The notes beneath the pieces are model-generated. The model searched no databases, was not told the DNA's origin, and worked only from the letters and a program-made list of their open reading frames with translations. From contig QMXA01000029.1 in the NCBI GenBank assembly GCA_003661905.1, forward strand, positions 1 to 8,354: a stretch of 8,354 bases of DNA, read 5' to 3'. The position numbers and the translations under genes were made by a program. Shown piece by piece: positions 1 to 6,110 of the stretch. Numbering within the stretch: position 1 is the first letter of the stretch; each line of letters starts with the position of its first letter. Source of the DNA: Thermoprotei archaeon. Its GTDB lineage: Archaea > Thermoproteota > Thermoprotei_A > Sulfolobales > Ignisphaeraceae.

Positions 1-895
1 TATATTGCTGATCTCTTCCTCCAAGGAATATGTGGTCATCGGGAAACCCCATTAATCTTGCTTGCTCTCTAACTGTTAATAGTCTATTCTCGAAAGGATG
101 AATAAATCTTGAAGAGCCAAGTATTGTAGGAGCTATTCTATGCGGACTAAGCTTTATGTAATTAGGGAATCTCCTTCCACGAGCTCCTTCATATAGATAT
201 AATGACCTACCCCATCTTACTTTACTTATTTTCCTAAGCTTTCGAGGACTTAGTTCAAGAAGATCATGATTTGGTACATGTTCAGATCCTGGCTCAGGTA
301 ATCCTGCTAGAGCTTCCATAACTGTTATACGCTTCTTTAATTTTCTAGGCTTTATTCTTACATTAGAAATAAATACTCTAACTCTATGACTTGGTACTCC
401 ATAATCCTCAGCTCTTAGAATATTGAAATAAATATTTCTATACCCTATGGATTTGAATTCAGAAATTAATACATTTTTAAGCCCATTATCCATTATAGCT
501 GGGACGTTTTCCATAACAAATACTCTTGGTTTAAGCTCACCTACTAATCTAATGAATTCTAATGTTAATCTACCTATAGGATCTTTATAGAGTCTATCAA
601 GAGGATCTGGGTATCGCCTAGGATTAGCACCCGTAAATGGTTCACAAGGTGGTCCTCCTATCACTATATCTATATGCTTTCGATTTATGAAATAGCTTAT
701 ATCATCACCACTTATTTCCTTTATATCTTCAACTATTGTTACTGATTCCGGAAAGTTCATTTTAAAGCTACGAGCACAAGCACTATCATTATCTATTCCA
801 AATATTATTGTGAAACCTATTTCTTTGAATCCTCTTGAGAAACCTCCAGCACCACAAAATAAATCAACTACTACTCGAGAGTTTGTGTTCTTCAA
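1..895 (-). CDS. C5-cytosine methyltransferase (COG0270 type), C-terminus cut off by the window edge
   Basis: Class I SAM-dependent enzyme that should transfer a methyl group to C5 of cytosine in DNA, or possibly in RNA. I translated 298 codons without a stop. Motif I is DLFCGAGG (residues 11-18). Motif IV is PPCEPFT (82-88) with the nucleophile Cys84. Motif VI is MENVP (128-132). Motif VIII is SHRVRVF (169-175). A motif IX-like RIAPTI lies at 253-258, and motif X-type REQARLMGFPDD at 276-287. About 20-40 C-terminal residues should lie beyond base 1. Only about 75 residues separate motifs VIII and IX, so the target-recognition domain is small. The start is TTG at 895: an in-frame TAA lies just upstream and a GAGGAG Shine-Dalgarno sits 7 nt before it. 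The gene overlaps the end of tfe by 32 nt and is last in the visible operon. Motif IV has Glu85 where Gln is usual. No restriction endonuclease is visible. The fold is well supported; the substrate is open. Confidence 0.88.
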   Translation of the reverse strand, partial: MKNTNSRVVVDLFCGAGGFSRGFKEIGFTIIFGIDNDSACARSFKMNFPESVTIVEDIKEISGDDISYFINRKHIDIVIGGPPCEPFTGANPRRYPDPLDRLYKDPIGRLTLEFIRLVGELKPRVFVMENVPAIMDNGLKNVLISEFKSIGYRNIYFNILRAEDYGVPSHRVRVFISNVRIKPRKLKKRITVMEALAGLPEPGSEHVPNHDLLELSPRKLRKISKVRWGRSLYLYEGARGRRFPNYIKLSPHRIAPTILGSSRFIHPFENRLLTVREQARLMGFPDDHIFLGGRDQQY

Positions 896-1394
896 TGTTT
901 ATCTCCTCTTGCAGTCTCTCAGCAATTCTTCTAAGTATTTCAATCACTTGAGAATTGTCAAGAGCTTGAAGTTCGCCACCGCATCTAGGGCAAGTAAATC
1001 CGTTTTCATATGCTTCATCAAATGTATATCTAGAACCATCGAAGGGACATATGAAGAATTGATTGTTCTGTTCATACTCTAGTCTATTGAGAATTTTTCT
1101 CAATACTGATCTTTTTCTTTGCAAAATTATTGATGGTAGCTCCTCAGTATTAATACGCCAATAATACACATACCAATTAGTTGTTTTATCTCTAACTCTT
1201 CTATAAATAGTTAAATTTAGTCTTGAGAGCTCATAGAGAGCTCTTCGAACATCATTTACCTTCATATTCAGTTTTTGAGCTAATTGTTCATCAGTAATCT
1301 CATCCTGTTCATCTAGAAGAGCTTCAAATACTTTCTTTGCATCTTCACCTAGCTCATTGCTAATTACACTTATCAATACGTTTAGTGAATTCAT
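864..1394 (-). CDS. tfe: Transcription factor E, alpha subunit (TFE)
   Basis: Archaeal counterpart of the TFIIE alpha N-terminal half. It stabilises the open complex together with TBP, TFB and RNA polymerase. Its 176 residues show the expected order: a winged helix at about 1-92, including a DEQLAQKLNMKVNDVRRALYEL helix-turn-helix and the WYVYYW wing; a charged helical linker (about 93-112); a zinc-ribbon region (about 113-142); and a C-terminal helix ending in four serines. The zinc ribbon has Cys116, Cys135 and Cys138, but the fourth position is Asp119 (CPFD), so the usual four-cysteine set is incomplete. From memory, Sulfolobus TFE has a similar CPxD, so this may be a crenarchaeal trait rather than damage. 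The ATG overlaps the Trm56 stop as ATGA, which suggests translational coupling, and the 3' end carries the start of the methyltransferase gene. Family assignment is secure. Confidence 0.95.
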   Translation of the reverse strand: MNSLNVLISVISNELGEDAKKVFEALLDEQDEITDEQLAQKLNMKVNDVRRALYELSRLNLTIYRRVRDKTTNWYVYYWRINTEELPSIILQRKRSVLRKILNRLEYEQNNQFFICPFDGSRYTFDEAYENGFTCPRCGGELQALDNSQVIEILRRIAERLQEEINIEEHKLSSSS

Positions 1395-1945
1395 GATCTC
1401 TTCACCACTTTCTTACCTCTAAACTGGGGAACTATCACTAATTTAGCGTCTGGAAAGGTTATATTGATTTCTTTACCTTCCCATAATCTATCGAGGAATA
1501 TTGCAAGAGCTGCTACCTCTGAATGAGGTTGATGCCCTACTGCAACATTGTAATGGGAGATTTCGTAAAATATTCTGGGAACTTTTTCAGCACCTACAAT
1601 TACAAGTATATTCTGACACTTCTCTTTAATCTCATTAACTATGTTAGGTATGTTTATTCCATACATTGTTAAATGAACTACACATCCGTGATTTCTCCAT
1701 TCCTTTACATACTTAACGGAGTTAATTCCCATGATTATTTCAAAATCCTTCCCTCCCCAATTATCAATAACCTTCCTTATAGATTCTTCAACACTTTTAT
1801 CTACTACATCACCTAGTATGAATCCTTTCGCGCCAAATGCTCTTGCAACTAATGCTACATGTGTGGTTACTCTTTTATCTCTACTAGGTCTATGTCCTAT
1901 CCTAAGTACATAGACTTTGTATTTCTCAAGGCCAGAATTTTCCAT
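1391..1945 (-). CDS. trm56: tRNA (cytidine(56)-2'-O)-methyltransferase Trm56
   Basis: SPOUT-class SAM-dependent enzyme that 2'-O-methylates C56 in the T-loop of archaeal tRNAs, in the cytosol, without a guide RNA. At 184 residues it has normal family length. The N-terminal signature VLRIGHRPSRDKRVTTHV (13-30) is diagnostic. The knot-forming C-terminal part contains HLTMYG (91-96), ILVIVGAEKVP (113-123) and NVAVGHQPHSEVAALAIFLDRL around 133-154, where the SAM-binding knot is expected. The start is ATG at 1945: no other in-frame start lies before the conserved VYVLRIGHRP, and an AAGGG-like element sits just upstream. The first 49 nt overlap the 3' end of hflX in another frame. Its stop overlaps the tfe start by 4 nt. 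Many crenarchaea use this protein, whereas Pyrobaculum is known to use a C/D guide RNA for C56. Assignment is secure. Confidence 0.95.
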   Translation of the reverse strand: MENSGLEKYKVYVLRIGHRPSRDKRVTTHVALVARAFGAKGFILGDVVDKSVEESIRKVIDNWGGKDFEIIMGINSVKYVKEWRNHGCVVHLTMYGINIPNIVNEIKEKCQNILVIVGAEKVPRIFYEISHYNVAVGHQPHSEVAALAIFLDRLWEGKEINITFPDAKLVIVPQFRGKKVVKRS

Positions 1946-3015
1946 ATGGCATCCCTTAATATGCCTATGTTGTGCTTCTTAGTAGCAGAAACCGGAATTA
2001 CATCAACTATGTAGTCATAGTTTCTCTTACTTATAGTCTCTACTAAATCTAGTCGTCTCTCTATGGAGTTATTTACTAAGTCAACTTTATTAGCTGCAAT
2101 TATTATGGGTTTACTGACAACACCTAATTCCTTAATTATTTTTATTGAGCTTTCAGTTTTACTTACTATATTTTCCTCAGATTCAGAAATATCAACAACT
2201 AATAATATACCGTCTGAGTCAACAATCTCTTCAAGTGTTGCATAGAACGCTTCAATAACTTCTACAGGTACATCTCTTATGAATCCTACAGTATCTACTA
2301 AAATTACTTTCCTTCCATTTATAAATGCTGTAGCAGATTTAGGAGATAGAGTTGTGAACATTTCAGGACCTGTTGGTTTTGAGAGATGAGTTAATGTATT
2401 GAATACCGTGGTTTTTCCAGCATTGGTATATCCAGCTATTGCTATGTGAGGTAGTCCATGCTCTTTTCTCTTCTGTCTCTCAAATTGTCTTCTTAATCTT
2501 AGCTCTTCCAATTCCTTCCTAATCTTAGTTAATCTTCTCTTAGCAAATCGATAATATGCCTCAGCTGCATAACCTCCAGGTCCAAGAAATCCAGGTAGTT
2601 CTCCTAACTTAGTTCTTCTCACCCACTCACGAATTAAGGGTAGTTCATGTCTAAGTCTAGCTAGCTCTATTTGTAATTTAGCCTCTTTAGATCCTGCATG
2701 GAGTGCAAATATCTCAAGTATAAGCTGTACTTTATCTATGACATCGAGTTTGAGTTCTCTCATAAGTCCTATTACCTGGCGTGGTTTAAGCATATCATAC
2801 ACTATTACTTTCTCTATCTCTAATTCCTTCACAATATCTTTCAGTTCCTTAACTTTCCCCTTCCCAACATAGAATCTAGGATCAGGATATCTACAAATCT
2901 TTATAAGTTGCCAAGGTTGATATCCAGCCTCACGTACCAATGCCTTTACTTCTTCAATATCTTCATATTTACAAGGTATTATTACCAGTGCCTTTACTCT
3001 CCACTTAATGCTCAT
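1897..3015 (-). CDS. hflX: GTPase HflX
   Basis: Ribosome-associated TRAFAC-class GTPase. In bacteria HflX splits stalled or heat-damaged 70S ribosomes; the archaeal role is less defined. The 372 residues give an N-terminal HflX domain (about 5-110, with FYVGKGKVKEL at 48-58), a conserved helix with ELARLRHELPLIREW (117-131), a GPGG turn (145-148), a basic coiled-coil linker (about 155-187) and the G domain (about 188-363). G-motifs are G1 GYTNAGKT (195-202), a G2-region threonine at 221/222, G3 DTVGFIRD (241-248), G4 NKVD (309-312) and G5 SAT (343-345). The P-loop ends Lys-Thr-Thr where bacterial HflX has Lys-Ser-Thr, a conservative change. The ATG follows the aMBF1 TAG directly (TAGATG), with a GAGG ribosome site inside the aMBF1 coding end. 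The 3' end overlaps trm56 by 49 nt. Nothing suggests inactivation. Confidence 0.95.
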   Translation of the reverse strand: MSIKWRVKALVIIPCKYEDIEEVKALVREAGYQPWQLIKICRYPDPRFYVGKGKVKELKDIVKELEIEKVIVYDMLKPRQVIGLMRELKLDVIDKVQLILEIFALHAGSKEAKLQIELARLRHELPLIREWVRRTKLGELPGFLGPGGYAAEAYYRFAKRRLTKIRKELEELRLRRQFERQKRKEHGLPHIAIAGYTNAGKTTVFNTLTHLSKPTGPEMFTTLSPKSATAFINGRKVILVDTVGFIRDVPVEVIEAFYATLEEIVDSDGILLVVDISESEENIVSKTESSIKIIKELGVVSKPIIIAANKVDLVNNSIERRLDLVETISKRNYDYIVDVIPVSATKKHNIGILRDAIWKILALRNTKSMYLG

Positions 3016-3594
3016 CTACTCTTCCTCACTTTTCCTTATGCTCACTACCTCACCTAGTGTGGGTATGTATCTAGATTTCTTACTACTTCTAAAACCTTCT
3101 ACATCTTCAGGTAATATAGGTTCTAATAGCTTTATTCCTAGAACTTCTTCAAGTCTCTTAGCAAGATTAATTGTTGGCTTTAGTCTTCCTGCTTCGATTC
3201 TTTTGATTGTGCTTTCTCTCTCCCTAACTTTTTCAGCGAGAACTCTAGTAGACCATCCTAGTTTTTCTCTTGCTCTCCTAATTCTCTCAGCATAGTCGGA
3301 GACAACATCAAAGTTCTCAAGAGTCCTTGATGGTCTAGACCTGGATTGTGGTGTTTTGTGTTTTGTAGGCTGTAATCCTGTGATTGGATAGGTTATTGTA
3401 GGTCTAGGCATAACTTTTTTGTACTGTTGTCTTTGCTCAGTAAGTACTTCTTGGGCATGTTTCTTAGTTATTTTAAGAGCACAGGATGGACATAGTGTAA
3501 GTAGAGCACCCTCTACATATACTCTACGTGCTTGAATTACTGGTACTTCACGCCCACACATTTCACACATTGTAGTTCTTCGCTTATATGACAA
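3016..3594 (-). CDS. mbf1: Archaeal multiprotein bridging factor 1 (aMBF1)
   Basis: Archaeal homologue of the eukaryotic coactivator MBF1. In archaea it is linked to the ribosomal small subunit and translation, and it cannot be assumed to bridge TBP. The 192 residues show an N-terminal zinc ribbon with Cys10/Cys13 and Cys35/Cys38, a basic, Pro/Ser/Thr-rich linker (about 60-93), and a Cro/C1-type helix-turn-helix (about 100-155). The HTH contains DYAERIRRAREKLGWS, the recognition region RERESTIKRIEAGRLKP, and the hydrophobic tail LAKRLEEVLGI. The start is TTG at 3594, preferred over ATG at codon 9 because GGAGGG lies 6 nt before the TTG. It is first in a five-gene minus-strand operon and diverges from PAN across 82 bp. 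A 7-bp inverted repeat covers its ribosome site, so autoregulation or translational control is possible but unproven. Confidence 0.94.
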   Translation of the reverse strand: MSYKRRTTMCEMCGREVPVIQARRVYVEGALLTLCPSCALKITKKHAQEVLTEQRQQYKKVMPRPTITYPITGLQPTKHKTPQSRSRPSRTLENFDVVSDYAERIRRAREKLGWSTRVLAEKVRERESTIKRIEAGRLKPTINLAKRLEEVLGIKLLEPILPEDVEGFRSSKKSRYIPTLGEVVSIRKSEEE

Positions 3595-3597
3595 ATC

Positions 3598-3626
3598 TAC
3601 CCTCCATGTTATAGTGATAGAGGGTA
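3598..3626. repeat. 7-bp inverted repeat over the aMBF1 ribosome-binding site
   Basis: TACCCTC at 3598-3604 and GAGGGTA at 3620-3626 are perfect inverted copies separated by 15 bases. The left arm contains most of the complement of the aMBF1 Shine-Dalgarno (GGAGGG, 3600-3605). If transcription of aMBF1 starts upstream of 3626, the minus-strand RNA could fold and hide the ribosome site. If it starts near 3608, as the TATA position suggests, the repeat could only act as a DNA site. It may be chance: a 7-bp arm is short. Confidence 0.45.
3600..3605 (-). promoter_or_regulatory. Shine-Dalgarno deciding the TTG start of aMBF1
   Basis: On the minus strand this reads GGAGGG, six bases before the TTG at 3594-3592. 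It is one of the strongest ribosome-binding matches in the window. It is too far (about 30 nt) from the alternative ATG at codon 9, so it selects the rarer TTG start. Confidence 0.75.
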
Positions 3627-3642
3627 AGAGTATTTAGCTCTT
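3626..3642. promoter_or_regulatory. Candidate shared bidirectional TATA/BRE element between aMBF1 and PAN
   Basis: AAGAG (3626-3630), TATTTAG (3631-3637) and CTCTT (3638-3642) form a near-palindrome. Read from either strand it is a purine-rich BRE-like AAGAG followed by an AT core (TATTTAG on plus, CTAAATA on minus). Its centre at 3634 is 43 nt from the PAN ATG and 40 nt from the aMBF1 TTG. A start site about 26 nt from the TATA centre would leave short leaders of about 13-17 nt in both directions. The match to the crenarchaeal TATA consensus is moderate. This is inferred from position and sequence only. Confidence 0.45.
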
Positions 3643-3665
3643 GTTAATAACATTAGCCTAGAGTA

Positions 3666-3670
3666 GGGAG
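3666..3670 (+). promoter_or_regulatory. Shine-Dalgarno of PAN
   Basis: GGGAG six bases before the PAN ATG. It fits the spacing seen at other starts here and supports the start at 3677. Confidence 0.6.
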
Positions 3671-3676
3671 CTGAGT

Positions 3677-4879
3677 ATGGCAAGCATTAGTAGTGATAGA
3701 GGTGATGAGCTAGATTATGTAAGATTTCTCGAACAAAGAATTAGAGAGTTAGAAGCTGAAATATCATTACTAAAAAGAGAACTCAGATATTATCAAACAG
3801 AACTTGAGAAAGTGTTACAACCACCATTAATAGAAGCTATATTACTAGAGCTCCTACCTGATGGAAGAGCAATAGTTAAGAGCAGTACAGGACCTAATTT
3901 AGTAGTTCACATTCTAGATAGAATAGATAAATCTAAATTAATGCCAGGAGCATATGTAGCTCTAAATCAGCGTGGCTCTACAATAGTCGAAGTACTACCT
4001 CAACGTGAAGATCCTTATGTAAGGGCCATGGAGGTTATTGAAAGACCTAAAGTGAAGTACACTGATGTAGGTGGTTTAAAGAACCAAATAGGAGAGTTGA
4101 GAGAAGTAATAGAATTGCCGTTAAAATATCCAGAACTATTTAGAGAAATGGGCATTGAACCTCCTAAGGGAATTCTTCTTTATGGTCCTCCTGGTTGTGG
4201 TAAGACCCTGCTTGCTAAAGCTGTCGCTGGAGAGAGTAGTGCTACATTCATAAGATTAGTTGCTTCTGAATTAGCTCAGAAATTCATAGGTGAAGGAGCA
4301 AGACTTGTTAGAGAAGTATTTGCTCTAGCTAGGAGAAAAGCACCAGCAATAGTGTTAATAGATGAGATAGATGCAATAGCAGCTAAAAGACTCGATGTAG
4401 GTACCAGTGGTGAAAGAGAGATACACAGAACACTAACTCAATTATTAGCTGAACTAGACGGTTTCGATCCACTAGACAACGTAAAGGTTATAGCAACAAC
4501 TAATAGAGTAGATATCCTTGACCCAGCAATACTAAGACCTGGGAGATTTGATAGACTAATTGAAATTCCGCTACCTGATGAGAATGGTAGGTATGAAATA
4601 TTTAAAATACATACCAGGCGCATGAAACTTGAAAAGGATGTTGACTTAAATAAACTTGCTAAATTAACTAGAGGTGCAACTGGAGCTGATATAAAAGCTA
4701 TATGTACAGAAGCAGGTCTTCATGCGATAAGAAGCGGAAGAAAAGTAGTTACATGGAGGGATTTTGAATATGCATTAGCTAAGGTATTAAAATCCAGACT
4801 CAGACCCTATGTTAATCAAACAGGTTATGAATGGTATGCATATAGTAAAAAATCACGTGGTATTGATCCAGCGATGTGA
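3677..4879 (+). CDS. pan: Proteasome-activating nucleotidase PAN (AAA+ ATPase) without a C-terminal HbYX motif
   Basis: Hexameric cytosolic unfoldase that feeds substrates into the archaeal 20S proteasome, related to the 26S Rpt subunits. The 400 residues show an N-terminal coiled coil (about 11-48), a Pro-Pro hinge (49-50), an OB domain (about 51-110) and the AAA+ module. Visible motifs are Walker A GPPGCGKT (170-177), Walker B with Asp229/Glu230, the pore loop KFIG (202-205), and the second region of homology (about 271-293) with candidate arginine fingers Arg287 and Arg290. The C-terminal helical domain includes TRGATGADIKAICTEAGLHAI. PAN normally ends in hydrophobic-Tyr-X, which docks into proteasome alpha pockets and opens the gate; this protein ends IDPAM. 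The nearest match is WYA at 386-388, twelve residues before the end. First gene of a plus-strand operon with a PUA gene and a PAC2 chaperone; its stop overlaps the next start as GTGA. Confidence 0.96.
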   Translation: MASISSDRGDELDYVRFLEQRIRELEAEISLLKRELRYYQTELEKVLQPPLIEAILLELLPDGRAIVKSSTGPNLVVHILDRIDKSKLMPGAYVALNQRGSTIVEVLPQREDPYVRAMEVIERPKVKYTDVGGLKNQIGELREVIELPLKYPELFREMGIEPPKGILLYGPPGCGKTLLAKAVAGESSATFIRLVASELAQKFIGEGARLVREVFALARRKAPAIVLIDEIDAIAAKRLDVGTSGEREIHRTLTQLLAELDGFDPLDNVKVIATTNRVDILDPAILRPGRFDRLIEIPLPDENGRYEIFKIHTRRMKLEKDVDLNKLAKLTRGATGADIKAICTEAGLHAIRSGRKVVTWRDFEYALAKVLKSRLRPYVNQTGYEWYAYSKKSRGIDPAM

Positions 4880-5376
4880 ATCATATGCGTGTTAAAGCCT
4901 CTTCCCATTTTTTACTCAAACTAGCTGCCTTAATCGATGCTCAATTCTCTACTGGTGCCAGCAGAATCCTTGAGAAATTCAAAGATATATATGTCATAAT
5001 ATCGCCTTCGACTGGGAGACCTAGGATGATAATTAATGGAGAAGGCAATAGACTATTCTCAATAAGAGCTTCGGATTTCAGGCTCATACCAACTCTATAC
5101 ACAGCGAAACTATTGAAAGATATAGTAGAGTATCCTAGATTAAGAGTCGTTGTATGTAATGAAGTCTCAGAATTCATAGCTAAAGGAGGTAATGTATTTG
5201 CAAGACATGTACTAATTGTAGATGATAATATAAGAGCAGGTGATGAAGTAATGATAATTAATGAATATGATGAGCTATTAGCCATAGGAAGAGCTAAGCT
5301 CTCAGCTACCGAGATGCTTTTCTTTACACGAGGTGTAGCCGTAATTACAAGGGAGAGTGTGATGAGCAATGCATAA
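4876..5376 (+). CDS. PUA-domain RNA-binding protein resembling the C-terminal (C2 + PUA) half of archaeosine transglycosylase
   Basis: A 166-residue protein with two parts. Residues about 15-88 (AALIDAQFSTGASRIL, STGRPR, SIRASDFRL) resemble the C2 domain of TgtA/ArcS. Residues about 89-160 are a PUA domain of the TgtA/ArcS type: RVVV, NVFARHV, DDNIRAGDEVMIINEYDELL, LSATEM and RGVAVITRE. PUA domains bind RNA; in Pyrococcus TgtA the C-terminal domains help grip tRNA so that buried G15 can be reached. The TgtA gene in this window lacks exactly these two domains, so I infer a separately encoded TgtA RNA-binding subunit. No catalytic motif is visible. An alternative is a stand-alone RNA-binding protein with some other role. 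The start is uncertain: GTG at 4876 (GTGA overlap with the PAN stop) or ATG at 4885. It sits between pan and a PAC2 gene, overlapping the latter by 8 nt. Confidence 0.82.
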   Translation: MNHMRVKASSHFLLKLAALIDAQFSTGASRILEKFKDIYVIISPSTGRPRMIINGEGNRLFSIRASDFRLIPTLYTAKLLKDIVEYPRLRVVVCNEVSEFIAKGGNVFARHVLIVDDNIRAGDEVMIINEYDELLAIGRAKLSATEMLFFTRGVAVITRESVMSNA

Positions 5377-6109
5377 GAATGTAAAAATAGTAATATTTGA
5401 TGAATGGCATGAAAAATTCAGAACCTTAAAGAATTCAGTATTCATTACAGGTTTTCCAGGTTTTGGTGCCACAGGCTACATAGCAACACGCTACATCGTA
5501 TCTAAGTTAAAGCTCAGTAGAATTGGAGTTATTTTAACGAAATACATGCCGGAGTATACATTAAGAGATGAAGAACTTGATGTAGTTTTCCCCTATGAGC
5601 TCTATACAGATACAGAGAGAAAAATAATAGTTCTTGTAAACCACACACTACCTAGTGAAAGGTTAAGAACAGAATTTGCTGAAGCTATAGCTGAATGGAT
5701 TAAGAATAAGGATATTAAATTATCAATTCTAATAGGGGGTTTAGATACAAGATTAAGAGAAGGTAATGAGGAACTTAGATGGCTTAAAACCTCCAAATGT
5801 GATGTAGAACTAAGCGAGCCTAAAATGAGTAAGGGTTTATACATCATAGGGCCTTTAGCTCTACTTATAATGATGATGGAGCTTAATAGAGTACCTGCCT
5901 TAGTCATTTTACCATATGCAGAGCCTCTAAGACCTGATCCAAGAGCTGCAGCTGTAGCTGTTAGAAAAGTATCAGAGCTTACAGGTATGAGAATAGATAC
6001 AGCAGAGCTCATAAGTTATGCTAAAATCATAGAAGAAACAGAGAGAATACGTAGAGAAGCTGAAGAAGCAACAAGAAAATTATCAACTAGTGACAGGATG
6101 TATATCTAA
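5369..6109 (+). CDS. PAC2-family proteasome assembly chaperone homologue ending in an HbYX-like MYI
   Basis: Homologue of eukaryotic PAC1/PAC2 and of archaeal PbaA/PbaB, which act around 20S proteasome assembly. The 246 residues contain the PAC2 signatures GFPGFGATGYIA (28-39), LIGGLDTR (121-128), GLYIIGPLALLI (156-167) and PDPRAAAVAV (189-198), then a charged helix (about 212-240) likely to form a coiled coil. The last three residues are Met-Tyr-Ile, a hydrophobic-Tyr-X terminus of the kind that binds proteasome alpha-ring pockets; Pyrococcus PbaA is known to have such a tail. No signal peptide is seen. The start is ATG at 5369, because an in-frame TGA lies six bases upstream. It overlaps the PUA gene by 8 nt, with a GTGATG ribosome-site-like element nearby. 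Its stop lies one base from the convergent tgtA stop. Family assignment is secure; the detailed role is inferred. Confidence 0.92.
   Translation: MHKNVKIVIFDEWHEKFRTLKNSVFITGFPGFGATGYIATRYIVSKLKLSRIGVILTKYMPEYTLRDEELDVVFPYELYTDTERKIIVLVNHTLPSERLRTEFAEAIAEWIKNKDIKLSILIGGLDTRLREGNEELRWLKTSKCDVELSEPKMSKGLYIIGPLALLIMMMELNRVPALVILPYAEPLRPDPRAAAVAVRKVSELTGMRIDTAELISYAKIIEETERIRREAEEATRKLSTSDRMYI
6071..6080 (-). terminator. Possible T-rich terminator of the SmAP-tgtA operon
   Basis: About 30 bases past the tgtA stop, the minus strand reads ATTTTCTTGT and continues pyrimidine-rich. Archaeal termination commonly uses U-rich tracts without a hairpin. The tract lies inside the opposing PAC2 coding region, because no spacer exists. 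Low confidence. Confidence 0.28.
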
Positions 6110-6110
6110 A

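Noticed and set aside
810..1082. Plus-strand open frame opposite tfe and the methyltransferase
   Set aside because: It lies antisense to two well-supported genes and shows no recognisable protein pattern or ribosome site.
1897..1920. HflX tail (Met-Tyr-Leu-Gly) as another HbYX-like end
   Set aside because: Tyr is not the penultimate residue, and the tail is shaped by the overlap with trm56.
3702..3759. Possible C/D box sRNA in the PAN start region (GTGATGA at 3702-3708, CTGA at 3756-3759)
   Set aside because: Length and end boxes fit, and a weak GATA/TATC stem flanks them, but there are no internal D' or C' boxes and the stretch encodes the PAN coiled coil. Chance is more likely.
4857..4914. 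Frameshift in the PAN tail restoring an HbYX end
   Set aside because: The +1 frame runs on to a TAA after Ser-Tyr-Ala-Cys, where Tyr is not penultimate, so a simple frameshift there does not give a proper HbYX.
4941..5369. Minus-strand open frame opposite the PUA gene
   Set aside because: It is a mirror frame of a conserved protein with low-complexity Ser/Leu/Ile content, typical of antisense shadows; the same holds for 5602-6012 opposite PAC2.
5359..5403. Possible C/D box pair at the PUA/PAC2 junction (GTGATGA at 5359-5365, TGATGA at 5398-5403)
   Set aside because: No CTGA box is found at either required position; the first motif serves better as the ribosome site of PAC2.
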